NCBI RefSeq assembly: GCF_003797945.1
Contig: NZ_RKKU01000009.1
Coordinates: forward strand, 1 to 64,000
DNA from: Pseudomonas neustonica
GTDB lineage: Bacteria > Pseudomonadota > Gammaproteobacteria > Pseudomonadales > Pseudomonadaceae
Direction of reading: 5' to 3'
Length of the DNA: 64,000 bases
This document shows, piece by piece, positions 16,684 through 26,861 of the stretch. The notes under the pieces are model-generated. The model searched no databases, was not told the DNA's origin, and worked only from the letters and a program-made list of their open reading frames with translations. A program made the position numbers and the translations under genes. The first letter of the stretch is position 1; every line of letters begins with the position of its first letter.

Positions 16684-17793
16684 TCAGCTGGCGTCCAGCA
16701 TCCGACCTACCTGATCCGCCAGCGCTAGACTGGCAGTCAATCCCGGCGACTCTATGCCAAACAGGCTGATCAAGCCTTTCACGCCATGCGTAGTCTGATC
16801 TTGGAGGACGAAATCCATGACCGGTTCCCCCGCCCCGCTCAGCTTGGCCCGAACGCCAGCGTAGGCCGGCTGCAATCGCTGCGGATCGCAGCCGGGCCAG
16901 TAACGCTGCACCGCTGCCGCGAATGGTTGGCGACACTCTTCATCCACAGCGTAATCCAGCTGATCGACATAGCGTACATCGGGACCAAAACGCAGCTGCC
17001 CACCCATATCCAGTGTTGCATGCACACCCAAACCGGCCGTATTGACCTCCGGCATAGGGTAAACCAGATGACGGAAAGGCGACGACCCGGCATAAGCAAA
17101 ATAACGGCCCTGGCACCAGTGCACGGGTGGCACCTGCCTCACCCCGGTTACCGATTGCTGCAACTGCTGCGCAAAGAGTCCGGCGGCATTGACTACCTGC
17201 CTGGCGGTAAGACGAAAAGGGTCAGAGCCGCTCATACCTTCGACCGCCAACCCCGCCCCACAAGGCACAATACGCTGCACCTGACTGCGACAGATCAGAC
17301 TGCCGCCGGCTGATTGCAGGGCAGCCTCGAAGGATTGCATTAGCACATGGCTATCCACAATCCCCGTCTGCGCCGAGAACAGCCCCGCCACAGCCCGCAC
17401 CTCGGGCTCCATCGCACGCACTTGCGCCGCATCAAGCCACCGCAACGCCACGCCGCTAGCCGCCGCATTGGCCTGCAACCGCTCGAGAGCGGGAATCTCC
17501 TCTGGCGTCACGGCTACCAGCAACTTACCAATACGCCGGTGCGGCACCGCGTACTGCTTGCACCACGCGTACAGCAGATCGCGCCCGGCGACGCACAATC
17601 GCGCCTTGAGCGAACCCGGCGGATAATAGATACCGGCGTGAATGACCTCGCTGTTGCGGCTGGAACTGTGCTGGCCGATCCAATCTTCCTGCTCAAGCAC
17701 CAGCACGCTGCGCCCAGCACGCGCCATGTGCTGCGCCAGGGCCAGCCCCACCACACCAGCACCAATCACTATCAGGTCAAAATCCGTCGTCAT
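16684..17793 (-). CDS. FAD-dependent oxidoreductase (L-2-hydroxyglutarate dehydrogenase-like)
   Basis: This 369-residue DAO-fold protein has the FAD-binding start DFDLIVIGAGVVGLALA at 4-20 and the motif SSRNSEVIHAGIYYPPGSLKA, typical of the L-2-hydroxyglutarate dehydrogenase (LhgO) group. The C-terminal GIESPGLTASLALA is the second FAD contact. It probably oxidises a 2-hydroxy acid and passes electrons to the quinone pool, but the substrate is inferred from family only. It ends about 70 bp before asmA on the same strand and faces the hisB promoter region on the other side. Confidence 0.8.
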   Translation of the reverse strand: MTTDFDLIVIGAGVVGLALAQHMARAGRSVLVLEQEDWIGQHSSSRNSEVIHAGIYYPPGSLKARLCVAGRDLLYAWCKQYAVPHRRIGKLLVAVTPEEIPALERLQANAAASGVALRWLDAAQVRAMEPEVRAVAGLFSAQTGIVDSHVLMQSFEAALQSAGGSLICRSQVQRIVPCGAGLAVEGMSGSDPFRLTARQVVNAAGLFAQQLQQSVTGVRQVPPVHWCQGRYFAYAGSSPFRHLVYPMPEVNTAGLGVHATLDMGGQLRFGPDVRYVDQLDYAVDEECRQPFAAAVQRYWPGCDPQRLQPAYAGVRAKLSGAGEPVMDFVLQDQTTHGVKGLISLFGIESPGLTASLALADQVGRMLDAS

Positions 17794-17940
17794 AGCCTCT
17801 ATCTCTGAGCTCTAAACACCCGGTCATTTCACTACGCATTCTGCCCAGGCCTCAGCGCCGATCACAGCCCACTAGCCCAGCGACCAGAGCAATCAATCAG
17901 GCCAATAAGTCCGCGGTAGCCCAACCGGGCCACAGACACG

Positions 17941-17946
17941 TATAAT
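17941..17946 (+). promoter_or_regulatory. hisB promoter -10 box
   Basis: TATAAT lies 38 bp before the hisB start codon; no good -35 box is seen at the expected spacing. It is the only strong promoter element before the hisBHAF set. Confidence 0.4.
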
Positions 17947-17983
17947 GCCCGCCCTTGACCGACAATTTCAGCGGAGATTCATC

Positions 17984-18577
17984 ATGGCCGAGCGCAAGGC
18001 CAGTGTCGCGCGCGACACTTTGGAAACCAAGATCAATGTAGCCATCAACCTTGATGGAACGGGTGCGGCAGACTTTGACATTGGCGTTCCCTTCCTTGAA
18101 CACATGCTCGACCAGATTGCCCGACATGGCCTGATCGACATGACCATCAAGGCCCGAGGCGATCTGCACATCGACGACCACCACACGGTTGAAGATGTGG
18201 GCATCACGCTGGGCCAGGCCTTTGCCAAGGCCATCGGTGACAAAAAAGGCATCCGCCGTTATGGCCACGCCTATGTACCTCTGGATGAAGCACTGTCACG
18301 TGTCGTGATCGACTTTTCCGGTCGTCCCGGCCTGCAGATGCATGTGCCCTTTACCCGCTCCAGCGTCGGCGGCTTTGATGTTGACCTGTTCATGGAGTTT
18401 TTCCAGGGCTTCGTCAATCACGCTCAGGTTACCCTGCATATCGATAACCTGCGCGGTGTGAATACACACCACCAGATTGAAACCGTGTTCAAGGCCTTTG
18501 GCCGCGCACTGCGCATGGCTATCGAGCAAGACGAGCGTATGAGCGGCATCATGCCGTCTACCAAAGGCTGCCTGTAA
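17984..18577 (+). CDS. hisB: Imidazoleglycerol-phosphate dehydratase HisB
   Basis: This 197-residue monofunctional dehydratase lacks the phosphatase domain of the enteric fusion. It has the manganese-binding motifs [10 protein letters not shown] and [11 protein letters not shown] in the first half, and the second pair [19 protein letters not shown] near the end. It catalyses the sixth step of histidine synthesis. ATG 17984 has GGAG eight bases upstream and gives the usual start ([17 protein letters not shown]); the frame extends 13 codons further without support. It heads hisB-hisH-hisA-hisF, with hisH starting three bases after its stop. Confidence 0.97.
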   Translation: MAERKASVARDTLETKINVAINLDGTGAADFDIGVPFLEHMLDQIARHGLIDMTIKARGDLHIDDHHTVEDVGITLGQAFAKAIGDKKGIRRYGHAYVPLDEALSRVVIDFSGRPGLQMHVPFTRSSVGGFDVDLFMEFFQGFVNHAQVTLHIDNLRGVNTHHQIETVFKAFGRALRMAIEQDERMSGIMPSTKGCL

Positions 18578-18580
18578 TCC

Positions 18581-19222
18581 ATGTCGAGTCATGTAGCGGT
18601 TATCGACTACGGCATGGGCAACCTGCATTCGGTTGCCAAAGCACTGGAGCATGTCGGCGCGCAACAGGTTGAAGTGACCAGCGATCCACAGGCCATACTT
18701 AATGCCGATCGTGTGGTACTACCTGGCGTTGGCGCGATCCGCGATTGCGTCAGCGAACTGCGCCAACTGGGCCTGGATCAGGTGGTACTGCAGGTCGCCA
18801 GGGAGAAACCCCTGCTCGGCATCTGTGTCGGTATGCAGATGCTGCTGGAGCACAGCGAAGAGAATGGCGGCGTTGATAGCCTTGGCCTGTTTCCCGGTCA
18901 GGTGAAGTTTTTTGGTGACGAGCTGTACGACGCAGACGTACGCCTCAAGGTGCCGCACATGGGCTGGAATCAGGTGCAACAAACCATCGACCACCCGCTC
19001 TGGCACCGCATTGAACAGGATGCCCGTTTCTACTTTGTGCACAGCTACTACGCCGCACCCGGCAAAACCGGACAGCTGGCCGGGCGCTGCCATTACGGCG
19101 TCGACTTCGCCGCGGCACTCGCGCAGGACAATGTATTCGCCACCCAATTCCACCCTGAGAAAAGCCACACCAACGGTCTGCAGCTGCTGCAGAACTTTCT
19201 CGCCTGGGATGGGCGCTGGTAA
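18581..19222 (+). CDS. hisH: Imidazole glycerol phosphate synthase, glutaminase subunit HisH
   Basis: This 213-residue class I glutamine amidotransferase supplies ammonia to HisF. The nucleophile is C82 in [13 protein letters not shown], and the H191/E193 pair lies in FHPEKSH. The oxyanion segment LPGVGAIRD is at 48-56. It starts three bases after hisB, and hisA follows after a 96-bp gap filled by an imperfect inverted repeat (19228-19299) ending in a T run, which could lower readthrough into hisA. Confidence 0.97.
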   Translation: MSSHVAVIDYGMGNLHSVAKALEHVGAQQVEVTSDPQAILNADRVVLPGVGAIRDCVSELRQLGLDQVVLQVAREKPLLGICVGMQMLLEHSEENGGVDSLGLFPGQVKFFGDELYDADVRLKVPHMGWNQVQQTIDHPLWHRIEQDARFYFVHSYYAAPGKTGQLAGRCHYGVDFAAALAQDNVFATQFHPEKSHTNGLQLLQNFLAWDGRW

Positions 19223-19227
19223 AGATC

Positions 19228-19299
19228 AGAGCTGCAGGCTGCAAGTCGCACGTCGCAAGCAAACCCGCTTGCCGCTCGCCGCTTGAAACTTGAAGCTCT
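19228..19299. repeat. AAGC-rich inverted repeat, copy 1 (hisH-hisA gap)
   Basis: Two 33-nt arms (19228-19260 and 19267-19299) are imperfect inverted copies (about three quarters matching), separated by six bases. The arms consist of AAGC/GCTT-spaced units such as GCTGCAAG and CGCTTGAA. The right arm is followed by TTTTT, so as RNA it resembles a long stem-loop with a weak terminator tail. It belongs with the copies at 20064-20189 and 43325-43485. Confidence 0.7.
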
Positions 19300-19318
19300 T
19301 TTTCCAAAGGAAAAAGTT

Positions 19319-20065
19319 ATGCTCATTATTCCCGCTATCGACCTCAAAGACGGTGCCTGCGTACGCCTGCGCCAAGGCCTGATGGACGATGCAACGGTGT
19401 TTTCCGATGACCCGGTCGCCATGGCCGCCAAATGGGTCGAGGCCGGCTGCCGTCGCCTGCACCTGGTCGACCTGAACGGTGCCTTTGAAGGCAAGCCGGT
19501 CAATGGCGCCGCCGTGACTGCGATTGCCAAGCGCTACCCCGACCTGCCAATCCAGATCGGTGGCGGTATTCGCTCACTGGAAACCATCGAAGAGTACGTC
19601 AAGGCCGGTGTCAGCTACGTCATCATCGGTACCAAGGCGGTAAAAGAGCCTGAATTTGTAGCCGAAGCCTGCCGCGCCTTTCCGGGCAAGGTCATCGTTG
19701 GCCTTGATGCCAAGGATGGCTTTGTCGCGACCGACGGCTGGGCCGAGGTCAGCAGCATTCAGGTGATCGATTTAGCCAAGCGCTTTGAAGCGGACGGTGT
19801 CTCTGCCATCGTCTACACCGATATTGCCAAAGACGGCATGATGCAGGGCTGTAACGTGGAAGCCACCGCAGCGCTGGCGAATGCCACCTCGATACCGGTT
19901 ATCGCCTCCGGCGGCATCCATAATCTGGGTGATATTCAGACCCTGCTGGATACCACCACACCCGGCATCATCGGCGCCATCACAGGCCGTGCTATTTATG
20001 AAGGCACGCTGGATGTCGCGGTAGCACAGGCCCTGTGTGACGAGTACGCGGCCAGCAATAAGTAA
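19319..20065 (+). CDS. hisA: Phosphoribosylformimino-5-aminoimidazole carboxamide ribotide isomerase HisA
   Basis: This 248-residue beta/alpha barrel has catalytic D8 in [10 protein letters not shown] and the second acid in [10 protein letters not shown] at about 130. Phosphate-binding glycines lie in QIGGGIRS and the late VIASGGI. It isomerises ProFAR to PRFAR before the HisHF step. ATG 19319 with AAAGGAA upstream gives the standard start; the frame extends 12 codons into the repeat. It lies between two copies of the AAGC-rich inverted repeat. Confidence 0.97.
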   Translation: MLIIPAIDLKDGACVRLRQGLMDDATVFSDDPVAMAAKWVEAGCRRLHLVDLNGAFEGKPVNGAAVTAIAKRYPDLPIQIGGGIRSLETIEEYVKAGVSYVIIGTKAVKEPEFVAEACRAFPGKVIVGLDAKDGFVATDGWAEVSSIQVIDLAKRFEADGVSAIVYTDIAKDGMMQGCNVEATAALANATSIPVIASGGIHNLGDIQTLLDTTTPGIIGAITGRAIYEGTLDVAVAQALCDEYAASNK

Positions 20066-20189
20066 AAGCTGGAAGCTGGAAGGCATGCGTCGGGGAAGCT
20101 CGACGTCAAGCACATACAATACTTGGGCCGAGCAGCATCGGCCGAATTCGATGCTTTTGCTTTAAGCTTCCAGCTTTTAGCTTCAAGCT
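20064..20189. repeat. AAGC-rich inverted repeat, copy 2 (hisA-hisF gap)
   Basis: AAAAGCTGGAAGCT (20064-20077) and its exact reverse complement AGCTTCCAGCTTTT (20165-20178) bracket 87 bp. AAGCT units continue on both sides (to 20082 and 20189). The inner part has no gene. It is the same style of sequence as copy 1 but with a longer centre. Confidence 0.7.
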
Positions 20190-20216
20190 CGCCAAAAGAT
20201 CTGGAGCTAATTACCT

Positions 20217-20990
20217 ATGCCGCTCGCCAAACGCATCATCCCCTGCCTCGACGTAGACAACGGTCGCGTGGTGAAAGGCGTCAAGTTCGAGAATATCCGC
20301 GATGCTGGCGACCCCGTTGAGATAGCACGCCGCTACAACGAGCAGGGTGCCGATGAGATAACCTTTCTCGACATCACCGCCAGCCACCAGGAACGCGACA
20401 CCACGCTACATACAGTGGAACGCATGGCCAGTCAGGTATTCATTCCGCTGACCGTGGGCGGCGGCGTACGCACGGTTGCAGACATTCGCAACCTGCTTAA
20501 TGCCGGTGCCGATAAGGTCTCGATCAACACCGCAGCCGTGTTTAATCCGGAATTTGTGGGCGAGGCCGCGGATCGGTTTGGCTCGCAATGCATTGTGGTT
20601 GCGATTGACGCCAAGCGAGTGTCCGCTCCAGGCGAGCCGGGCCGCTGGGAAATCTTCACCCACGGCGGTCGCAAGCCAACCGGACTGGATGCAGTGGAAT
20701 GGTCGCGCAAAATGGAACAGCTGGGCGCAGGCGAAATATTGCTCACGAGCATGGATCAAGACGGCGTTAAAAGCGGCTACGACCTGGGCGTCACGCGCGC
20801 TATCAGCGATGCGCTGCATATCCCGGTCATTGCCTCTGGCGGCGTCGGCAACTTGCAGCACTTGGCTGACGGCGTAACCCAGGGCGGCGCAGACGCCGTG
20901 CTGGCCGCCAGCATCTTCCACTTTGGTGAATTTACCGTCGCCGAGGCAAAAGCCTACATGGCTGAACGCGGCATTGAGATGCGCCTCTAA
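20217..20990 (+). CDS. hisF: Imidazole glycerol phosphate synthase, cyclase subunit HisF
   Basis: This 257-residue beta/alpha barrel has catalytic D12 in [14 protein letters not shown] and D131 in [11 protein letters not shown]. The phosphate-binding loops are VGGGVRT and IASGGVG. With HisH it forms imidazole glycerol phosphate and AICAR. It follows hisA after about 150 bp of repeat DNA. Its stop (20990) faces the stop of the deacetylase gene (21006) on the other strand. Confidence 0.97.
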   Translation: MPLAKRIIPCLDVDNGRVVKGVKFENIRDAGDPVEIARRYNEQGADEITFLDITASHQERDTTLHTVERMASQVFIPLTVGGGVRTVADIRNLLNAGADKVSINTAAVFNPEFVGEAADRFGSQCIVVAIDAKRVSAPGEPGRWEIFTHGGRKPTGLDAVEWSRKMEQLGAGEILLTSMDQDGVKSGYDLGVTRAISDALHIPVIASGGVGNLQHLADGVTQGGADAVLAASIFHFGEFTVAEAKAYMAERGIEMRL

Positions 20991-21005
20991 GCGGGCCAGC
21001 TCAGG

Positions 21006-21992
21006 TTAATGCGGGCGCGTCAGTAGCGCCTGCACACTCACCAGCCTTACACCCTCGCGCTCTTCCAGTTCCGGCAAGCGGCGCTCGAGAAAACTCAGAC
21101 TCTCAGGATAGGGATGACCAATCAGCACCGCTGAACCCTGCTTGCGCGCCAGCGCCAACGCCCGCTTAAACTCCTGTTCCAGCCCTGCCGTGCTGCGTTC
21201 GTTATCCAGAAAGACATCACGCGATACGCTATCCACATTCAACGCCTGCGCGGCAAAAGCCGCCTGCGTGTCCTTGGTTGTGCGGCTATCCACAAAAAAC
21301 AGCTGGCGCGCAGCCAGCTGCGCCATCAGCCAGTCCATGCGCTCGCGATCGGCCGTCAGCTTACTACCCATATGATTATTGACGCCCTGAATCGGGCTGA
21401 ACGCATTGAGACTGGCCTGCAGCCGAGCATCAAACACGCTTCTACCCATCTGTGTATCCAGGCCGCCCTCACCCATCGAAAGCGAGGCCATGCTCTCCAT
21501 CGGCAGGTGCAGCATAACCGGGTTGCCCGCTTCGGCAGCGAGCCGGGCCAACAGCTGCGCGTTGGGCGTGAAAGGCATAATGGCCAGCGCCACCCGTCCC
21601 GGTAGCGCAATGACCCGCTCACCCGCAACGCGGCTTTGGCCTATATCGTCAATAATGATACTCAGCACTGGGACCCGCAGCGATGGCTGTGCAAACGCTG
21701 CCGGGGCAGGCATCTCAGGAATGACGACGGGAAGCAGCTCAACAGCCGGCACGCCGGGCTCCGTCAGCAGAACCTCGGCAGCCGGCGGGACAGGGCTTTG
21801 CGGAGCATCAGTCGGCAACGGTGAAAGCGGTTCACTAGCGACGGGAGCTGCTTGCTGAGCCGACTCAGCGGCTGGTTCTGGCGGCTGCTCATCAGTGCAC
21901 CCGCCCAAAAATAGCGCAGAGATCAGCAACCAGGCCATCAACAGCCGCGATACGCGCGCGCAATCAGCTGCAGCTATAAATAGCCTGACCAC
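21006..21992 (-). CDS. Divergent polysaccharide deacetylase family lipoprotein
   Basis: This 328-residue protein has a lipoprotein signal (lipobox LFLGGC, C32), a Pro/Ala/Glu-rich linker (about 33-100), and a NodB-like barrel beginning VLSIIIDDIGQSR. Motifs such as LPMESMA and GVNNHMGSKLTADRERMDW are typical of the YibQ-type divergent deacetylase family (PF04748). Many family members lack the full zinc site, so enzymatic activity is unsure. It begins at GTG 21992 nine bases after the CTP protease gene; ATG 21938 is an alternative that still keeps the lipobox. It is linked with CTP protease and EnvC, which suggests an envelope role. Confidence 0.85.
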   Translation of the reverse strand: MVRLFIAAADCARVSRLLMAWLLISALFLGGCTDEQPPEPAAESAQQAAPVASEPLSPLPTDAPQSPVPPAAEVLLTEPGVPAVELLPVVIPEMPAPAAFAQPSLRVPVLSIIIDDIGQSRVAGERVIALPGRVALAIMPFTPNAQLLARLAAEAGNPVMLHLPMESMASLSMGEGGLDTQMGRSVFDARLQASLNAFSPIQGVNNHMGSKLTADRERMDWLMAQLAARQLFFVDSRTTKDTQAAFAAQALNVDSVSRDVFLDNERSTAGLEQEFKRALALARKQGSAVLIGHPYPESLSFLERRLPELEEREGVRLVSVQALLTRPH

Positions 21993-22001
21993 CTGCTGAA
22001 C

Positions 22002-23282
22002 TTACTGCACGCGTTCGCGGGCGACGTTCAAGCCTTTCAGCAGGCTAACGGCCTGGCTAAGCTGATAGTCATCAGCCAGAGGGCTGGCATCTTGACGGGC
22101 AGCCGACGTCGGACGCTCATTGCCACTGGCGTTGTTCAGATGGCCAGCCAGATCAGCCTCACGGTAGCTGATTTCACTTTCATCCAGCGTCAGGTGGGCA
22201 CGCTCCACTCGGATATCCGGAACAATACCCTGCGCCTGAATAGAACGACCCTTCGGCGTGTAATACAGCGCGGTGGTGAGCTTGAGACCGCGATCATTGT
22301 TCAATGGCAGCACCGTTTGTACCGAGCCCTTGCCAAAACTGTCGGTCCCCATAATCACTCCGCGCCCCAGATCCTGCAGCGCACCAGCAACGATCTCTGA
22401 GGCAGAGGCTGAGCCGCCATTGATAAGTACCACCAGGGGCACGTCGCCGGAGGGATTATTGCTGGTCGCACTGAAACGCATTTCTGCATTACTCAAGCGG
22501 CCCTTGGTATAGACGATCAAGCCTTCGTCGACGAAGGTATCTACCACTTCGACTGCTGACTGCAGCACACCACCTGGGTTGTTACGCAAATCCAGCACCA
22601 GCCCCTTGAGCTCGCCATCGGCTTTCAGGCGGTTAACACTAGTGCGCACTTCGTCCCCGGTATTGACCTGAAACTGGGTAATACGCAAGTACGCATAACC
22701 GGGCTCAAGCATCTCGGACTTAACACTCTTGACCTTGATAATGGCGCGCTCCAGCGACACCTCGAACGGCCGACCGTTATTTCTCACCAGCGTCAAACGA
22801 ATGCTACTGCCGGGCTCGCCGCGCATTTTGTCGACCGCATCCATCAGACTCATGCCCTTGACCGGCTGATCGTCAATCTTGACGATCAGGTCGCCCGCCT
22901 CGATACCCGCCTCGGCGGCGGGCGTGTCATCGATCGGCGAAACCACTTTGAGAAAGCCGTCTTCCTGACCAACCTCAATACCCAAGCCGCCGAATTGGCC
23001 CTGAGTCGAGTCCTGCAAACCGGCAAATTCATCCGGCCCCATATAGGCGGAGTGCGGGTCCAGTCCTTCAAGCATGCCGCGAATCGCATTTTCCAGCAGC
23101 GTGGCGTCATCCACCGGCTCAACATAAGCCGTGCGGATACGCTCAAACACTTCAGCGAAGGTACGCAAGTCATTCAGCGGCAGGGGAGCAGCAGCCTCCT
23201 GTGGTGCTTCTTGCGCATACACAGGAGCCAAGCTGAGACTCAGGCTCAGGCCGGCTACGAACAGACTACGCACTGCAATCAT
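22002..23282 (-). CDS. ctpA: Carboxy-terminal processing protease (S41 family, CtpA-like)
   Basis: This 426-residue periplasmic protease starts at ATG 23282, which has GGGAGAG upstream and a signal peptide ending near VYA-Q; the TTG six codons earlier has no site. A PDZ domain (about 90-175) is followed by the catalytic core, with the Ser in SASASE (about 295) and Lys in FGKGSVQ (about 318). CTPs degrade misfolded periplasmic proteins and cell-wall hydrolases. It lies between envC and the deacetylase gene on the same strand, an order remembered from P. aeruginosa PA5133-PA5135. Confidence 0.94.
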   Translation of the reverse strand: MIAVRSLFVAGLSLSLSLAPVYAQEAPQEAAAPLPLNDLRTFAEVFERIRTAYVEPVDDATLLENAIRGMLEGLDPHSAYMGPDEFAGLQDSTQGQFGGLGIEVGQEDGFLKVVSPIDDTPAAEAGIEAGDLIVKIDDQPVKGMSLMDAVDKMRGEPGSSIRLTLVRNNGRPFEVSLERAIIKVKSVKSEMLEPGYAYLRITQFQVNTGDEVRTSVNRLKADGELKGLVLDLRNNPGGVLQSAVEVVDTFVDEGLIVYTKGRLSNAEMRFSATSNNPSGDVPLVVLINGGSASASEIVAGALQDLGRGVIMGTDSFGKGSVQTVLPLNNDRGLKLTTALYYTPKGRSIQAQGIVPDIRVERAHLTLDESEISYREADLAGHLNNASGNERPTSAARQDASPLADDYQLSQAVSLLKGLNVARERVQ

Positions 23283-23349
23283 GAAACTCTCCCAACGCAA
23301 GAAAGACGGACAGCAACCAAGCTGCGAACAGGCGACAACTCAGGTGGCA

Positions 23350-24624
23350 TCATCCCGACAGCATACACCAGGCCAATGGATCAAGGGCCTGCCCTCTGTG
23401 ACGGATCGCAAAATACAGCGATGGTTCAGGTAAACCGCCACTATTACCTACCGTAGCGATAGCTTCGCCCGGCTGTACCCAGGTGCCCACCTCGCGCAGC
23501 AAAGTCTGGTTATGGCCATAAAGACTGAGGTAGCCGTTGCCATGATCCAGAATCAGCAACAGCCCGGAGCCACGCAGCCAGTCCGCGAAAACCACGCGGC
23601 CGCCGTGGATGGCATGAACCTGAGTACCTAACGACGCGGAAACCAGGAGGCCATCCCACTTCAGCCGGGCATCCCCGCCGCGCTGACTGCCGTAGCGAGA
23701 GACAATGCGCCCACGCACCGGCAGCGGCATCTTGCCTCGCGCCTGGGCAAAGGCAAGGCCGCCAGCAGGCCAAGCAGCCGGCGTCTGACTGGCATTCTGA
23801 TTTGCACTCTGGCTTTGGCTGGAGGCTTGGCTCCTCGCGGGAGGCGGCGTAGGCGTGGGCAGGCTGGTAATGGCTTCGTCCAGCTGCTTGATCAGTTTGT
23901 TCAGCGCCGCCCGCTCGGACTGCCGCGCGGCGAGTTTCTGCGCTTCTGAACGACTTTGTCCCTGCAGCGACGCCAGCAACTGGGTACGCTTATGCTGTTG
24001 TGTCTGCAGCGCGCTTTCACGCACCTCCAGATCTTCGCGCGCGCCTCGCAGGTCGGCTTGCTCGCGCACGATCTCGGCACTGGCCAACTGAATCTGGCTC
24101 AGCGTGTCATTAAAGCGGTTAATCTCCTCCACACGCGCCTGCCCCACGTACTCGTAATAGCGCATCATTCGCGCCATGCGGCCCGGGTCATCCTGATTAA
24201 GCAGCACTTTAAGGTACCCCTGCTGCCCGGCCATATAAGCCGCCCGCACCTGCTGGGCTATTTGCTCCTGCTGAGCTTCCAGCGAAGCCTGCAGCTCCTT
24301 AGCCTGTTCGCGCAGGTCCAGCAAGCGCGTCTCACCGTCGCGAATCTGCTGCTCTAGCTCGCTGCTTTCGCGCTTGAGCCGGCCGATATCCGTTTCGCTT
24401 TCTTTCAGCTCGGACTCTAGCCCGGAGACTTCCTGCTTCAGCCCATCGAGCATATCCTTCAAGCGCTGAATATCGGCCTGAGTCTTTTCCAGCTCAGCAC
24501 GCGCCGCACGCGAATCGGTTTCCTGCGCAGCGGCAGGCGCGGCCGCGCTCAGCACCAGCACACTCATGCCAGCGGCGATCACCGCTCTACCGCAAAACCT
24601 TGCCGCTACCAACAGCCACTCCAT
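23350..24624 (-). CDS. envC: Murein hydrolase activator EnvC-like (degenerate LytM)
   Basis: This 424-residue protein has a signal sequence (about 1-33), a long coiled coil (about 38-270, rich in E/K/Q/L heptads), a Pro/Ser/Gln linker, and a LytM/peptidase M23 domain (about 300-420). The M23 metal site is degenerate: the usual HxGxD is KWDGL, and the HxH position reads YFAIRHRG. That matches activator-type EnvC, which opens amidases at the septum rather than cutting murein itself. It starts 33 bp after gpmI and precedes ctpA. Confidence 0.92.
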   Translation of the reverse strand: MEWLLVAARFCGRAVIAAGMSVLVLSAAAPAAAQETDSRAARAELEKTQADIQRLKDMLDGLKQEVSGLESELKESETDIGRLKRESSELEQQIRDGETRLLDLREQAKELQASLEAQQEQIAQQVRAAYMAGQQGYLKVLLNQDDPGRMARMMRYYEYVGQARVEEINRFNDTLSQIQLASAEIVREQADLRGAREDLEVRESALQTQQHKRTQLLASLQGQSRSEAQKLAARQSERAALNKLIKQLDEAITSLPTPTPPPARSQASSQSQSANQNASQTPAAWPAGGLAFAQARGKMPLPVRGRIVSRYGSQRGGDARLKWDGLLVSASLGTQVHAIHGGRVVFADWLRGSGLLLILDHGNGYLSLYGHNQTLLREVGTWVQPGEAIATVGNSGGLPEPSLYFAIRHRGQALDPLAWCMLSG

Positions 24625-24656
24625 CGGCCCTGCCTCCCGCTGCGGATAAATAGGTT

Positions 24657-26192
24657 TCAGAGCCGAGTCACAATTGAACGACCGGTCATTTCTGCCGGCT
24701 GCGGCAAGCCAAGCAGTGTCAGCACGGTAGGCGCCACATCAGAGAGGATGCCGCCATCGCGCATCTCGACGGCACGCGGCCCCACATAAACAAAAGGCAC
24801 TGGCTCACAGGTATGAGCGGTATGCGCTTGTCCTGTCGAGTCATCTGCCATCTGCTCGACGTTGCCGTGATCAGCGGTAATCAGCGCTTCACCACCGACC
24901 TTACCCAGCGCCTCTTCAATTCGCCCAACACACTTATCCAGGCATTCTACGGCGGCTACGGCGGCATCGAACACACCGGTATGGCCGACCATATCGCCAT
25001 TGGCGTAATTAACGATAATCACGTCGTAGCGCTGCTGCTCAATGGCTTCGACGATCCGGTCAGTAACTTCAGGCGCGCTCATTTCCGGCTGCAAATCGTA
25101 AGTCGCCACCTGCGGTGAAGGGATCAGAATACGTTCCTCGCCGTCAAAGGGCTCCTCACGTCCACCGGAGAAGAAGAAGGTCACATGCGCGTACTTTTCT
25201 GTCTCCGCGATACGCAGCTGGGTTTTGCCCTGCTTGGCGAGATACTCACCCAGGACGTTATCGAGCGACGCTGGCGGATAGGCGCAAGGAGCGGGAATAG
25301 TGGCCGCATACTGCGTCAACATGACAAAACCGCCCAGATTGAGTTTGCGCCCGCGCTCAAAGTCACTGAAAGCAGGTTCCACGAAAGCGCGACTCAATTC
25401 ACGTGCGCGATCAGCCCGGAAGTTCATAAACACCACAGCATCGCCATCTTCAACCCGCACCGCATCGCCAATAGTGGTGGCCTTAACAAACTCATCACTC
25501 TCGCCGCGCTCGTAAGCGGCATTCAAGGCATCAACAGCGGTCGGCGCGGAGAACTCGCCCTGCCCTTCGGCGATCAAGCGATAAGCAGATGCAACGCGAT
25601 CCCAGCGGTTGTCACGATCCATCGCAAAGTAGCGACCAATCAGGCTGGCAGTGCGCCCCTTGCCCAAGCGGGCATAGGTTTGCTCCATCAATTGCAGCGA
25701 GGGTGCAGCGCTCTTAGGCGGCGTATCGCGCCCATCCAAGAAGCCGTGCACGTATATCTGCTGCGCACCACGCTTGGCGGCCAGTTCCACCATGGCCGCC
25801 AGATGCTCCTCATGACTGTGCACGCCGCCTGGCGACAAGAGACCCATAATGTGTACCGCGCGACCCGCACTGACGGCCTTATCAACGGCGGCACAAATAG
25901 TCTCGTTGGTAAAGAAGTCACCGTCATCGATCGCCTTGGTAACCCGGGTAAAATCCTGATAGACCACCCGTCCAGCGCCCAGATTCATGTGACCAACTTC
26001 AGAATTACCCATCTGCCCATCCGGCAGCCCCACATCCATGCCCGAGCCGGAAACCAGCGTGTGTGGCGCGTTAGCCCACAGCCTATCCCATACCGGTGTA
26101 TTGGCAGCCATGATGGCATTGGATTCCGGCGACTCGCTGTGACCGAAGCCATCCAGAATCATGAGGACTACGGGCTTTGGGGTTGCTGTCAT
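24657..26192 (-). CDS. gpmI: 2,3-bisphosphoglycerate-independent phosphoglycerate mutase GpmI
   Basis: This 511-residue enzyme interconverts 3- and 2-phosphoglycerate. The phosphorylated serine is S64 in [14 protein letters not shown], and the alkaline-phosphatase-fold metal site starts at D14 in [10 protein letters not shown] and continues in [15 protein letters not shown] 26192 gives the usual start [15 protein letters not shown]; the frame extends 23 codons upstream without family match. It is first in gpmI-envC-ctpA-deacetylase and divergent from the rhodanese gene. Confidence 0.97.
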   Translation of the reverse strand: MTATPKPVVLMILDGFGHSESPESNAIMAANTPVWDRLWANAPHTLVSGSGMDVGLPDGQMGNSEVGHMNLGAGRVVYQDFTRVTKAIDDGDFFTNETICAAVDKAVSAGRAVHIMGLLSPGGVHSHEEHLAAMVELAAKRGAQQIYVHGFLDGRDTPPKSAAPSLQLMEQTYARLGKGRTASLIGRYFAMDRDNRWDRVASAYRLIAEGQGEFSAPTAVDALNAAYERGESDEFVKATTIGDAVRVEDGDAVVFMNFRADRARELSRAFVEPAFSDFERGRKLNLGGFVMLTQYAATIPAPCAYPPASLDNVLGEYLAKQGKTQLRIAETEKYAHVTFFFSGGREEPFDGEERILIPSPQVATYDLQPEMSAPEVTDRIVEAIEQQRYDVIIVNYANGDMVGHTGVFDAAVAAVECLDKCVGRIEEALGKVGGEALITADHGNVEQMADDSTGQAHTAHTCEPVPFVYVGPRAVEMRDGGILSDVAPTVLTLLGLPQPAEMTGRSIVTRL

Positions 26193-26399
26193 ACTGAATG
26201 AACTCACAGGTTGAATTGGGCGAAGAGGACCACAGCCAACCAGGGCTGTGCCAGGCGACAAACTAAGTCTACAGTTTACTTGCCAGGCCCCGAGCTGTCA
26301 TGCTCGGTTCCGCCCCGGTATTGCATCGACCGTTCGCACCTGCACAATGCTTTTCCCAGGCGCGTCACCCCCACTCGTTATTCGATGCCCACCTTGGTG

Positions 26400-26405
26400 T
26401 ATACT
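26400..26405 (+). promoter_or_regulatory. Putative -10 box of the rhodanese-grxC-secB set
   Basis: TATACT followed by CGCCCCC lies 32 bp before the rhodanese start. No clear -35 box is visible. It is the best -10 candidate in the gpmI-rhodanese gap. Confidence 0.4.
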
Positions 26406-26437
26406 CGCCCCCTTTATCGATTTTGGAAGCATCTCCA

Positions 26438-26860
26438 ATGCAGTTTCTTCAGCACTTGATTGAATTCATCAGCGCCCACTATCTGCTAACCACCGCCTTT
26501 CTCGTCGTACTGGCGCTGTTGCTGTTTACCGAAGGACGTAAGTCCGGCACCGCGGTCAGCACCCAGCAGGCAACGGCCATGATCAACCGCGAAAATGCCA
26601 TTGTTGTCGACCTACGCCCCAAAAAAGAGTTTGCGGCTGGCCATATCGTTGACTCCATCAACATCCCGTATGACAGCCTGACCACTCGCATCAGCGAGCT
26701 GGACAAGCACAAAGGCAAGCCATTGCTACTGGTTTGCGCCGCCGGTCAACACTCGGGCGGTTGCGCCAAGCAACTCAAGGCAGCTGGTCACGACAACGTC
26801 GCTCGCCTGTCCGGCGGTGTTGGCAGCTGGCGCTCAGACAATCTGCCGCTGGTGAAATAA
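26438..26860 (+). CDS. Membrane-anchored rhodanese-like protein
   Basis: This 140-residue protein has one N-terminal helix (about 14-31) and a single rhodanese domain (about 40-138). The active-site loop is C100-AAGQHS, and VVDLRPKKEFAAGHI carries the typical DxR start. It likely moves sulfur or handles persulfides at the membrane; the acceptor is unknown. ATG 26438 directly precedes the helix, and the longer frame has no support. It is followed by grxC after one base, then secB, the PA5130-PA5128 order in P. aeruginosa as I remember it. Confidence 0.92.
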   Translation: MQFLQHLIEFISAHYLLTTAFLVVLALLLFTEGRKSGTAVSTQQATAMINRENAIVVDLRPKKEFAAGHIVDSINIPYDSLTTRISELDKHKGKPLLLVCAAGQHSGGCAKQLKAAGHDNVARLSGGVGSWRSDNLPLVK

Positions 26861-26861
26861 T

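Noticed and set aside
20123..20320. 65-codon frame in the hisA-hisF gap
   Set aside because: It reads through the AAGC-rich repeat into hisF in another frame and has no independent support.
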